From: Allodiplogaster sudhausi
Lineage: Eukaryota > Nematoda > Chromadorea > Rhabditida > Diplogasteridae
NCBI GenBank assembly: GCA_945643635.1
Contig: CALZFC010000143.1
Span: 194,001-258,000, forward strand
Reading direction: 5' to 3'
DNA: 64,000 nucleotides
Shown here: positions 33,401 through 42,011 of the stretch, piece after piece
Layout of the letters: each line of letters opens with the position of its first letter
Position numbering within the stretch: position 1 is the stretch's first letter
Notes under the pieces: generated by a model
Databases searched by the model: none
Seen by the model: the letters and a program-made list of their open reading frames with translations, nothing else
What the model was told of the DNA's origin: nothing
Translations under genes and position numbers: made by a program

Positions 33401-36400
33401 CGAATATATCACCGTTTGTGACATCGATATCGGAGAATGTCATCTTGCTATTCGAGTGGAAGCCTTGGAGAGATGTGACGTTGATGGGATCGTTTGAGAG
33501 GCCTCTGACGTAAGTGTCGTTCAGATTCCAGACATCTTCAGTGATCTTGTCACATGAAATAGATGGTGAGCTTTGAATGACGTCTCGTGTTCCAGGAATG
33601 GCGTAGTAGAGCTCTTTGTCTTCCGACCAGATCGGTGTAAGTGCCGTGCATGAGTCGTTGATCTTCTTGTTGTATACGATCATCTCGGCTTTTATAGTGC
33701 GGCATTTGGAAATTATGAGCACGTCTTCTCCGACGAATCGTGCAATTATATCCCGGCGATCCATCAGTGATCGGATTGCAACTGTGGGGTCGATCCATGC
33801 GATTGCGCGAAATGTCCGTATGGCTAGGTTCTCGCTCGTGCAGATGGAAGCTGCGAGCTGTTGGAAAGTCCTGACCATGTCTTGTTGAATCCTTCTCGCG
33901 GCGTAGTTGATCTTCTGATTTACGCCTACGTGCGTATAGTTCCGGCGGAGGTTCTCCTGGTGATCATATTTCTGGTGTAAGAAGTTGATTTGGGCGGCCT
34001 CTGCTTCTTCAGCAGCTCGGGGTGGAGTGACGAGCGGGTGTGGAGTGCCGAGTGAATGGAATGGTGGGGTTGGCGCAGGATGAAACTCTTCCCTTGGGAG
34101 CACTCGTGCTTGTTCTGACCGCGTCGTTCTTGGTGTATTGAAGTCATGGGTATTTTGTTGTTGTGCGAGAGCAACACGCGGCATTGGTGGCAATCTTTTC
34201 CACACTTTCCTATATTCTATTGCAGTATCCGCTTCTTCTGGAGGCATGGCGACGATATGTGGTATTTGAGTGGTGCTTGAGATATGTGTCGTCGATGCGA
34301 TCGGCGTCGTAGTGGTTGTTGATTTTGTACTTCCTCTTGTTTTTGTTGTAGTCGTAGGGCTTGTCATGGTCTGTCTCGGCGTTGTTGATGTTGTGATCTT
34401 CGTTTTCGCTGTCACTTTTTCCGTGAAGGTTGTGGCAACTGTAGTGGTGGGCTGCATCGCTGGAGGGTGTGTCTCTCCTGGGGGGAGGATTTTCCATGGC
34501 TTGATTGTTTCCCTTGCTGTCATTTGTCGCTGCGTTGTCGTGCTCGTCTGCGTGGTGGTTTGTGCAGTTGCCTCTTGCGTGACGAATTGTCGAAGGACTG
34601 TCCTATCCAATTTCTTCCTTAGGAGGGCTTTGGCGCTGTCGTCGCGACGGACGCGGCGGTGTCTTTGCCGAGCGTGTACTTCTCGACCATTCATGATCTC
34701 AGTGATGTTAGCATCAGGATGCAGATCAGGAAAAGTTGCGATCACGCCCGTAGTCGTCGCGTGTGGCAAGTGCTCGAAGCAGTCACGTTCGATTGTTTTA
34801 TAATTATCGAGCGAAAGCGAAATGTGTGCAGAGTCAATCAAGATACGATTTCGGCCGATGAGGGCTTTTGTTGTCAAGAGTGGGATATATTTGCAGGGCT
34901 CCGATTTTAGTTCTTCTGGAAGCCATATCACGATGAAGTCGTTTCCTTTGCAGAAGCCGTCCTTCCCCTCGCAATCCTTTGTATGGATCATGAGTGGAGT
35001 CAGAATCTGCTCTTCTTGAATCATTGTTATTGGTCCTTCTTCCATGAAAAATACTTCCTCGCGTTTGCAGTTTCTTCCCCAGAACTTATTTGAAGGGGCC
35101 AGTGGCCGGTCCGTTCCTGCAAGTGTCTTTGTGAGTCTTCTGATAGGTTTATTTTTCCATTCGAAGGTCCTTCGTGCATTTATGCATTCTGCATACGTTG
35201 CCGTCCTTTCGTTCGTCTTGTTTGATAGGATGGAGTACAGGAAGAATGTCGAGTCCGTGCATACTTCGTACTCTCGGATTGTACAGAGCGTCGCTTTGGC
35301 ATCTTCCAAGGTTCGATTCAGAGTGTACAGTTGGATGGTCGTGTCTATTACCCGGTCGCTTGTAGTCATCTCGCATGGTTGTTCCGATGCCATCTTCACG
35401 AGTAAGCCTCCTGTGGCGGATGCGCAATCGTAAAATTCCTTCTTTGCGAATGCTGTTGTGATAATTGCAAAGAGGGTTGCCATCACTGTTAGAAAATGGA
35501 CATTCCGTGGTCCGCTTCCGCGGCTTCTTCCGCGTCGGGTATCGTTGTTGTAACGTGGGCGAGATTGTGATCGTTCTTGAGGGTATTGACGGTATTGATC
35601 GTTTCTTGAGCTTGGTCTGCTACCGTATCTGGGCTGTCTTCCTCGTTGATGCAACAGATAATCGGGTCTTCCACGATAGGCAAAGGAGGTTCCTCTTGCG
35701 TAGCCCTGCTGTCCTGCATTCGGCGCGTAGTTGTTCGGTTCATGGTACGGGTAGCGTCGCTGTTCGTGTCTCATGAAGTTGACTTCGTGCTCATCTTGGT
35801 GTGCCTCGCTTGTTTGCACTTGCAGCGCGTTGATTCTTGAGATGACGTCGTCATCGAGTTCGCACATCGCTTCTTCGAAACAAGCAGCCATGACGGCGTT
35901 GGTGAAGGTCTCTGGGTTCTTTCTTAGGACACCCTTCTTTAGATTGTTGCGGAGACCATTTACGAAGTGGGTCTTCTTTAGGTCGTCGTGGGCGCCGGCC
36001 CTTTGAGATGGGTAGGCGTCTTCGACTAGACGGCTGACTGCATTGGCGAAGTCGTTTACGGAGATACTTCCCTGCCGGATGCTCGAGAGCTTTGATCGGG
36101 GGACTGTTGTAAATTCTGGCCCTTGGAGCTCTTCGATGAGTGAATCGACTATGGCGACGAAGTTTCCGCCTCTGAGAGTTTGGTCATCTAGACCGTTGTA
36201 GACTCGTCGGACGTTGCCTGGTAGAAGTGTTGGGAAGATCCGAATGGATTCTTGTTCTGTGGTCTCGTTGACGCTTGCATAGTCGTTAAATCGTGCGAAG
36301 AAGTGCGTCAATGACTCGTTCGCCGGGTCGAATTTCGGCGGTGGTGATCGGAGTGATCGTAGTATGGCTTGTTGGTTCTGTAAGGCGGGGCCCGCTCGAC

Positions 36401-36410
36401 GAGCAGCCAT
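30372..36410 (-). CDS. Gag-(envelope-like)-protease-RT-RNase H polyprotein
   Basis: One uninterrupted frame. It is open up to 36605, but the first ATG is at 36410; the upstream part has no in-frame ATG. From a nominal residue 1 at 36461: Gag about 20-320, with a Ty3-type capsid region (LTHFFARFNDYASVNE) and a basic Arg/Ser tail without CCHC knuckles. At 323-340 a signal-peptide-like stretch (MATLFAIITTAFA) opens a glycoprotein-like segment with several N-x-S/T sites and Cys residues, a furin-type site near 599 (RHRRVRR), a long Thr-rich mucin-like spacer, and one strong membrane helix near 1095 (AAVILLIVIIAFIIKL). Protease DTGA is near 1219. RT runs from about 1470, with VDYRPVN near 1563 and YLDD near 1657. 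RNase H has ETDAS near 1803, a catalytic Glu in ALETEA, and TDHKPL. The frame ends at 2029 after an integrase deletion. Envelope identity is inferred from architecture, not from homology. Confidence 0.85.
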   Translation of the reverse strand: MAARRAGPALQNQQAILRSLRSPPPKFDPANESLTHFFARFNDYASVNETTEQESIRIFPTLLPGNVRRVYNGLDDQTLRGGNFVAIVDSLIEELQGPEFTTVPRSKLSSIRQGSISVNDFANAVSRLVEDAYPSQRAGAHDDLKKTHFVNGLRNNLKKGVLRKNPETFTNAVMAACFEEAMCELDDDVISRINALQVQTSEAHQDEHEVNFMRHEQRRYPYHEPNNYAPNAGQQGYARGTSFAYRGRPDYLLHQRGRQPRYGSRPSSRNDQYRQYPQERSQSRPRYNNDTRRGRSRGSGPRNVHFLTVMATLFAIITTAFAKKEFYDCASATGGLLVKMASEQPCEMTTSDRVIDTTIQLYTLNRTLEDAKATLCTIREYEVCTDSTFFLYSILSNKTNERTATYAECINARRTFEWKNKPIRRLTKTLAGTDRPLAPSNKFWGRNCKREEVFFMEEGPITMIQEEQILTPLMIHTKDCEGKDGFCKGNDFIVIWLPEELKSEPCKYIPLLTTKALIGRNRILIDSAHISLSLDNYKTIERDCFEHLPHATTTGVIATFPDLHPDANITEIMNGREVHARQRHRRVRRDDSAKALLRKKLDRTVLRQFVTQEATAQTTTQTSTTTQRQMTARETIKPWKILPPGETHPPAMQPTTTVATTFTEKVTAKTKITTSTTPRQTMTSPTTTTKTRGSTKSTTTTTPIASTTHISSTTQIPHIVAMPPEEADTAIEYRKVWKRLPPMPRVALAQQQNTHDFNTPRTTRSEQARVLPREEFHPAPTPPFHSLGTPHPLVTPPRAAEEAEAAQINFLHQKYDHQENLRRNYTHVGVNQKINYAARRIQQDMVRTFQQLAASICTSENLAIRTFRAIAWIDPTVAIRSLMDRRDIIARFVGEDVLIISKCRTIKAEMIVYNKKINDSCTALTPIWSEDKELYYAIPGTRDVIQSSPSISCDKITEDVWNLNDTYVRGLSNDPINVTSLQGFHSNSKMTFSDIDVTNGDIFEKAKGSSFPLQLAITYGSFLLSMRTQSARLIGGISGSEFTELTGSQLPRFNIDVPGLFDRIHGFWEKITDHIVWLLMKLSLPAAVILLIVIIAFIIKLTVLSRIMRFINGAPKLKINFVRTPLVSEEDSTELEEIIRPSRPPPSPPRRERYHRTARRTVTLPEDTVFTFLRVNNVYGKTTRTLPHIPITISDRATVALLDTGANVSYIKESFARKAGLQPHTTSSSAQTANNSTIKFIGECRARIRIGNNVIDHKILVSPDNDCPATALIGFDVMEELARQQVFTMFKEKEAVIGDSIIPLLSSPTDVYREKSSHVCTLTTLRTCRIDPNEEKAIYIALPEHKDRSDGAAIYNIRCNDEQQFLRFEPFLCQSARELTQVIVHNTSDKPVMLMQGARVATATEIESSTIEYIPPEADWESRLPQVLPTDKENFASLIQIDTSHLNERESDKLLELLEEHREAFQLDDNLGHYKGPIQHHIRLQKDAKLPTPRIRHIPLGKQEEIDKQVETLLQQGVIRESISNVLSAPVLTRKKDSTFRFTVDYRPVNAITEPEPIALPTADELLMEVAGARYFTTLDLVSGFFQIELRPQDRYLTAFRTPSGIYEFNRLPMGLCGAPATFQRAMQLVRKDTGNNISVYLDDILITSTTFEEHIEKLRKALLSIEKFGLKLSPRKCKFASPSVQYLGFVVNHQGIQPNKVKVEAVEKYPRPTNKKGVQIFLGMVNYFRRFIPQYAEIVAPLTTLTGNVPFQWSQEQQSAFEKAKTLLTTAPILANPRRGTPFIAETDASGIAIAAVLLQEQEGQLHPIAYASRKLKDAERRYVALETEALGIVWAIDTFKQYIYGTPTTIITDHKPLVSLLKRKNLDGRLLKYQMIIQGEDIKIEYRPGRLNSVPDALSRYLEDEIAEPKERAPKEKETPMSDDLEASDTAMIVNFVEISEIADAQQKSDWIKQLIEKTKASPNEKYTIENEILYENDPETGGVLRQSEQHPTSPRGSWRRSATARSSTT

Positions 36411-36737
36411 GCGTTTCAAGTTGGCGATATCGTGTTCCGTTGACTCGAATCTGGATTTCACGTTATAAATTCTGAGATATCGCGTAAAGCAAGAGTATGG
36501 CCCTCGGCGCGGGTGAGCGCGTCGACGAATGATGGCTGTTTTTTGGCCACTTGCGTGGCTTGAGCGTGTGTACGACGCTATATGTGAGTGAACGCCATGA
36601 GTGCGTTACTCCCCGGAGCACACGGTTAATTATGGGGACTTAAAATGTGGGTGGCCTATATAAATGAGTAGTGTCTAGATGTTAATCTATCAGTCATTGT
36701 TTTTATGGACATATCTGATGTGTAGGATATCTATATC

Positions 36738-36768
<31 letters not shown>

Positions 36769-38132
36769 CTTCATACACATGCGTGTTCACATCTCAGTGC
36801 AATTACATATCTATGAATGTATGTATAAATGAGTCTATGCCAGCGTAGCACCTACATATGTATGTAAAGTACGGCTTGTCTCTTTCTCTTTACTGCGCTC
36901 GTACTTTCGCTTTTCTTAATTTGCGAGCTTGCGTTCTATGCATGTCCTTTCACGCGCTGTCCTTCTTTGTCTCAATGAACTCATGTTCTGCAATCGCTCA
37001 AGGTGCGGAATGTCACTGAGAGAGATGGGGCTTGAATGCGATAAAGATCTATTTCTTTAACGCGCGGCTATTTGGCTCGTTTCGTGTGCGGGCGCGTAAA
37101 ACTGCGTAAGCTTGCACTTTTCTATATGCAGTGCGTGGGAAGCGCGCTTGAATGTAGCCCAGACAGGGTGAGGAATGTAAGATATTGGACGATATGGTGA
37201 GATGCATAGAATGAGAGCTTGGCTGCGCGCCTAGCTGCAGGCCGGTTTTTTACCGTATCGCCCGCTTAGGTCTAGAGAGAGCGAACGAGAGAGATATTGA
37301 GAGAGAATAGTGCATATATGTACATAGCTTCGGAATTATGAATACCGTGTGCTCTCGGGCGAAGGAATGTTATATAAATGTACGCGAAATGATAACAAAT
37401 ATAAGTAGAGAATCGAAAAAAAAATATGTATATGACGGGAATTAAGTTTCCGTGTACTCCGGGAGTGTTGGAGATGGCTGGCTGCCCCGAGGAAGTGGGT
37501 AAGGGAGGGTAGATATGTATATTGGGACATTACAAAATTATTGCAAACATGTATATTAAAATATTTAGAAACTTATTTGATCATAGAATTTGAGGAGAGA
37601 GTGATGTCTAATGCATGCTGCGCCTATTCGAGGAACTCTTATCTATTATAAATGCGGCGTTCTAGCCTCTCCACTCTTCGCCTTGACAAACGGAGTACAA
37701 TAAAAGGAAAGTCCATGGAGTTAATTTTACTTTACATTATTTCTCGCGTCGCTCTAGAGGAGGTGGAGAGGTCAGCCATTTGCGAGCTCGCGGAGCATGC
37801 CAATCCTACTGATTGCTGCCCTGTCTTATATTATTCTTTCTTCTTCCCCCTACTTCGGTTGCCCATGCGCGCTGTCTAAATGCCGCGATTACACAAATGA
37901 TTCTTTTCCTTTCTGTTTGGGGGCAGCACGCAGGTTCCTCGCAACTAAAGCAAAATTTGCCGCTTAATTTGCGAAAAATAAACTATTCCAAGCGGATTAA
38001 AATATCGTATACAGTATTACTGGCCCTAGGCGCAACCAAGCATTTGGGGCGACTGACACCTGACGCGTCGCTGGCGTCGTCGACGGGCTCTCATCTCCTT
38101 TCGAGGATCTCCTGCAGTTGAGCAGTTGAAGG
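36411..38132 (-). other. Long leader of the LTR element
   Basis: About 1.7 kb lies between the primer-binding site and the first Gag ATG. It has no long open frame. It includes an AT-dinucleotide run near 36730-36770 and many short upstream ATGs. A leader of this length would usually be spliced or used by internal initiation, and it may also hold packaging signals. No specific element is identified. Confidence 0.5.
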
Positions 38133-38150
38133 ATCTCCCCGGGACCTCCA
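38133..38150 (-). other. Primer-binding site, tRNA-Gln-like
   Basis: Directly adjoining the 5' LTR, the minus strand reads TGGAGGTCCCGGGGAGAT. Animal tRNA-Gln 3' ends (…GGGACCTCCA) would pair with the first ten bases exactly and with most of the remainder. It fixes the element's orientation independently of the ORFs. The tRNA assignment is from memory of tRNA sequences. Confidence 0.65.
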
Positions 38151-38404
38151 TGTAGAACCGTGGTGTAGTTACTTATGTATAGTAGGCAGGGAGACGGGGA
38201 TTAATATATATCTTTATCTTACATATCATAAAGCATGATGATACTATATAAATACGGGGGAAGGAGGGCAGAGCCCGGGACAGCCGCCTGGTGAGGTGGT
38301 TCTCTCCGCACTCTCGTGTCAGTCAGCGCTAGCCGCTCCGTCCCGTCAGGGGCGGGGCGACCAGCGCAGACCGGTTGCACTTTGGCTCACCCGGGGCTAT
38401 GACA
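38151..38404 (-). repeat. 5' LTR
   Basis: Identical to 28451-28704 over all 254 bp. It is followed on the plus strand by ATAG, the target-site duplicate of 28447-28450. It contains the LTR promoter; TATA-like sequence is present in both orientations around 38246. Confidence 0.95.
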
Positions 38405-38408
38405 ATAG

Positions 38409-39427
38409 CGAGGGTCACAATAATGAAGTCTCACGAAGGAAAATAATACAACGTCGCCAAGGAAGAAGAAGATATAGCCAGCCATAAAATCGTGGAAATT
38501 AATTCAAAAACAGACTGACCGAATGAACCATGCCTGCGTCACCGCACCAATTTTTTTACCAAGCACACCGACAATTATGCACTATATCAATTGAGCAAGC
38601 TCACCAAGGAACTTTTCGCTTTTCCTTTTATTCCCATATCATTTTTCTTATATATATATTATTATGCCCTGAAATACATAGTTATTTTAAATTAAATAAT
38701 ATTACTTTATAGTTTTATAAGATTTTTATTAGTGATAATTTCGCATACGTCTGCAAGAGGTAACAAACTCACATGGTTGGTTCGACAACGAGAGAGAGAG
38801 ACTGAGAGAGAGAGAGAGGAGGAGGAGGAGGAGGAGGAGGAAGACGAGGAGGACGAGGAGGAGGACGAGGAGGAGGAGGAGGGAGATTCCATGAGATGAA
38901 TCCGACATCAGGCACTACTGCCCAGCGTTTTGCCTAGTAGCATCGGGTCATTTTTCCTTGGCCGTTAAATGGAATTAAAAAAAACCGCGCATCGCGACCG
39001 CAACGCCTCAAAAATCAGTTCATTTTTATTTTGGTGCTAACATAATCCACGAACATCGGCCGTAAATTGGTGTAATATGTCCGTAGATTAGTAAAACATC
39101 AGATGCTCCTCAAACTACTGGGGACAAAACGCTGTGCTACTGTAGGCTTGTTCACTGAACCTCTCCTTTTTTGAGCCATTGTTTTATTCTCAGTAACTTA
39201 ATTTCTAATAGTAAGTGGGAAAAAAAGAGGTGCGAGCTTGAATAAAAATGATAAAGAACAACAAGAACAACGATGAGTAACAAAACAGACTTTCGTCACG
39301 GACCAATTGCTTCTTTAATGATACGAAGAGAAAAATGAAACCTATGGAAAAAAACCAAAAGACAGCTAGAGAGAACCATTTGAAAAGCAATATTTCACTC
39401 ACAACTGCTATTCATACATAGACGATA
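38409..39427. other. No gene recognised; GGA/GAC trinucleotide repeat at 38800-38882
   Basis: Non-coding flank of the LTR element with a GA tract, then about 80 bp of GGA/GAC triplets, giving a spurious poly-Ser frame on the minus strand. The remainder is AT-rich with no coding block. Confidence 0.5.
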
Positions 39428-39722
39428 TTAAGAGACTCGAATAAAATGAGCGAGTAAAATGAGGATAAGGGTCCGTGCAAGTGGACACCAGCGTAGGGTT
39501 ATCTTCTGATGATTGTCAGTGATAGTGAGAAGAAGGGAGGACGTCGAGGGAAGGAGGCTCGGGAGTGCCTGCGAGACACGTGGCGAGTCGGCAACTCGAG
39601 ACGGAAGACTGCCTAGTGACAGCGAGGACGGCGGGCACCTGTTAAGGCAAATATTCTCTCTCTCCTCTCTTCTTTCTCTCTCTCTCTCCTCTCTCTCACT
39701 CGCTCCTCTCTCTCTCCCCGCT

Positions 39723-39757
<35 letters not shown>

Positions 39758-40640
39758 GACCTGGTTCACAGAGGGCAGAAAAGTAGCAAAATGCTCAATG
39801 AACTGACTGTATATCGTCTCATCATGGATCTTCCTCGGCTCCCTCGTCGCCTTGACTTCTTCGTTGTTAGTCTCGAAGGCGTCCGAGAGTTCCTTCTGGC
39901 AGAGTGATTTGATGAGGCAGTAGATGAGGTCCTTCTGGAACGGCAACGACAGCTGCGTGTCTTCGTACCAGTCCGACCAGTGCATGTCCGTTGAAATAGT
40001 CTGGAAGGTATATTCATGCATATATGTACATACATCTATCTATATTTTGTTACCAGGAATAAACATTTCAGTTTGGTCAATAAAAAGCGTATACTACTAT
40101 TGTCGAGTCGATCTAATGTTTTGGGTGTTAAAATCAATCTCATACATTATGCCACGATAATCGATAGTTGGTAAGGATTATAAATTTCATTTCCATGGAA
40201 ATGACAGAATCTGCGGGAGGGGGGGGGGGTTTAGAACGTAAATAAAGATGATCGTGCAACTATGGGATGGCAGATGGCAGCAGCCCCCTCTCCTAGCCTC
40301 TCTGACATCTGGTAGCCTTGTCAAGAAGTTCTCAGCAAACTTGATGGTGAAGAAGCCGCAGTCCGTGTAGTTCGTCTGCTGGGGCACGTTCTTCGGCCTC
40401 AGAATGCCCAGCCTCGTCCTCTCGAAGGTGCCTATGCCAAGAGCAAGAATATGGGCAATCGATACGAAACGAACATCTCTTCTCTTTTCTCTCTCTATTA
40501 CATTCACTTCATTGCTTCTCTCTTTCTAACCTTCTAGTCTATGGACTTCCTTCTTGTTGCTGAACTCCAGTTCGAGGTAGTCACGGATAATCTCAAGGAT
40601 AACATGAGTACAGCAAATTCTGATGATAAACGAGCATAAG
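39428..40640 (-). CDS. Ulp/SENP-type (C48) cysteine protease, C-terminal catalytic exons
   Basis: Minus-strand exons. About 40620-40530 encodes EIIRDYLELEFSNKKEVHRL. About 40431-40290 contains NVPQQTNYTDCGFFTIKFAE, the Q-x6-D-C-G signature with the catalytic Cys and oxyanion Gln of SUMO/NEDD8 proteases, closest in style to SENP6/7. About 40010-39785 continues with SDWYEDTQLSLPFQKDLIY. A CT microsatellite (39655-39755) precedes possible 3' sequence. Family members cleave SUMO or NEDD8 from targets, mostly in the nucleus. The exon that should carry the His-Trp and Asp of the triad is not recognisable upstream (40640-40760), and a hAT MITE lies just beyond, so the gene may be truncated or have distant exons. 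Confidence 0.65.
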
Positions 40641-40786
40641 CTGCCGCGCCCGCAATCTTAGCAAAGATGAACGACAGGTGCAGCACCAAAAGTTGAACGC
40701 AGAACAAAAAGATCGACGATTTTCGCTATGCGTTAGCATGAAAGTTCGTCCATCCAATCTTAAGATACAGATAGAGAGGGGGGGGG

Positions 40787-41274
40787 GGGGCGAGCAGAGC
40801 CGGTAAATGGCCCAAAATTTTTGGGCCGGCCCAGCCCGTCGGGCCCTAGGTCTGGGCCGGCCCGGCCCGAACGATTTCCGGGCCCTAGAATTTTGGGCCC
40901 GGCCCGGCCCGGCCCGTGGCCCCTTTGAGCCCGCTTAAAAAAAAAAATCCGGGGAAAAAGTCCGACAAGCTACAGAGCCTTTTGAAATTCAGATTTTTTC
41001 ATGCTCATGCTATGAACATTCATTTTAATGTATAGAATAAAAAGTTTTAAGGGGAAAAATGGACAAATGAAGAAAGTTTTGCACTTAATAATGCTACCTA
41101 TCGTCCTGACTGGACGACATCGTGTGCTTATCGGGCCCAAACGGGCTCACGGGCCCGCCCAACTTTTTTGGGCCCGGCCCGGCCCGGCCAGGGGCCCTGG
41201 GAAATTGGGCCGGCCCGGCCCGCGGGCCCGCCAGGGCCGGGCCGGGCCGGGCCGTTACCGGCTCTGGGGGCGAG
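40787..41274. mobile_element. hAT-type MITE, GGCCC-rich
   Basis: Element 40795-41266 (472 bp) has perfect 12-bp terminal inverted repeats CAGAGCCGGTAA / TTACCGGCTCTG and an 8-bp target duplication GGGGCGAG on both sides (40787-40794 and 41267-41274). Eight-base duplications and CAGNG termini are hallmarks of the hAT superfamily. Subterminal arms are long GGGCC/GGCCC runs that are also largely inverted. There is no transposase, so it is non-autonomous. Gly/Pro/Arg-rich open frames across it are artefacts. Confidence 0.9.
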
Positions 41275-41375
41275 AGAGAGAGAGAGAGAGAACAAAATCA
41301 TTCGCCAGGTTCCTTGTGCGTGGCGCAAAAAATTGACGAAAGAGCTTCAGGGACTTTTCGTTTTCCAAACCGCAG

Positions 41376-41519
41376 CTCTGCAATGCCCATATGTCGAGTG
41401 GTACATAAAGCCCGACGTCCACGTCTCCACCCCGCATATTGTCGAGAAGCTCGGCGCGTCCGACTTGGGCCTGCAGAAGGAAGAAGCCGGCGACTCTGAA
41501 TCTGTTGTCCTCGTCACGG
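41376..41519 (+). CDS. Isolated plus-strand exon of unknown gene
   Basis: A block between a pyrimidine-rich acceptor (…AAACCGCAG) and a donor (GTCACG|GTAACT), with GC-rich third positions. It begins LQCPYVEWYIKPDVHVSTPH and continues with EKLGASDLGLQKEEAGDSE. The opposite strand is also open, but its acceptor side is a GA tract, which argues against it. No partner exons or domain are recognised. It could be a 5' exon of the Ly6-like gene beginning at 42.0 kb or a relic. Confidence 0.35.
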
Positions 41520-42011
41520 TAACTGACAGAGCCCTCAAGAATTTCTCTCTTCTCCATCTCTACTCTCTCCCCTCTCTCTCTCTTCTTCCTCTCTGCTCTC
41601 TCGCTCCCCTCTCTCTCTGTCTCTCATTCTGGTCTCACTATTTCCCATATCTTCTTCAACGTCCTTGAGGCTATGTTTTATTCGCGGGTAAGCAATGAAG
41701 TGAAGTAAAATAACAGTTAATTTTAAAAAATTTTATTCCTAGATTTGGCAGAAACAAACGCCTTCAGTTGTTTTGAATTTCATTGAAATACATTGTGCTT
41801 CTAAGAGCGCAAGTCAAACTTTTTTTCAGTAGTTCCCAAAGTAAACAAAGTAGCACTTTTAGAAGTGCAAATGATTACGCTTTCATTATTCGGAGTTGCG
41901 TTTTCTTCATAGCGGGAAGAATCATTTCACCTCGCATCGCCCGCGGAGAAGAGTCGGCTCGCTTATTTCTCTCATCAGATCTTCGGCTGAAAGTCATTTC
42001 TTCATCTCGCG

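Larger units (their letters stand above)
28451..38404 (-). mobile_element. Ty3/gypsy-like LTR retrotransposon with envelope-like segment, integrase-deleted
   Basis: A 9,954-bp element bounded by identical 254-bp LTRs and flanked by ATAG on both sides (28447-28450 and 38405-38408). Coding is on the minus strand, so the 5' LTR is the right one. Inside, in transcription order: a primer-binding site, a 1.7-kb leader, a polyprotein of about 2,000 codons (Gag, envelope-like, protease, RT, RNase H), an out-of-frame integrase C-terminal tail, about 1.4 kb of 3' region with a coiled-coil ORF, and a G-rich tract next to the 3' LTR. Identical LTRs mean a very recent insertion. Lack of the integrase core means the copy was mobilised in trans or damaged after insertion. 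Confidence 0.9.

Noticed and set aside
34270..34803. A Val-rich 177-codon plus-strand open frame
   Set aside because: Antisense of the Thr-rich spacer in the LTR element polyprotein.
36720..36780. A promoter or origin at the (AT)n run
   Set aside because: A simple dinucleotide tract in the retroelement leader; nothing else supports a function.
38707..38892. Poly-Ser open frame on the minus strand
   Set aside because: It is the GGA/GAC trinucleotide repeat read in one frame, with no further coding signal.
41028..41668. Gly/Pro/Arg-rich open frames of 100-166 codons
   Set aside because: They run through the GGCCC-rich MITE; the composition comes from the repeat.
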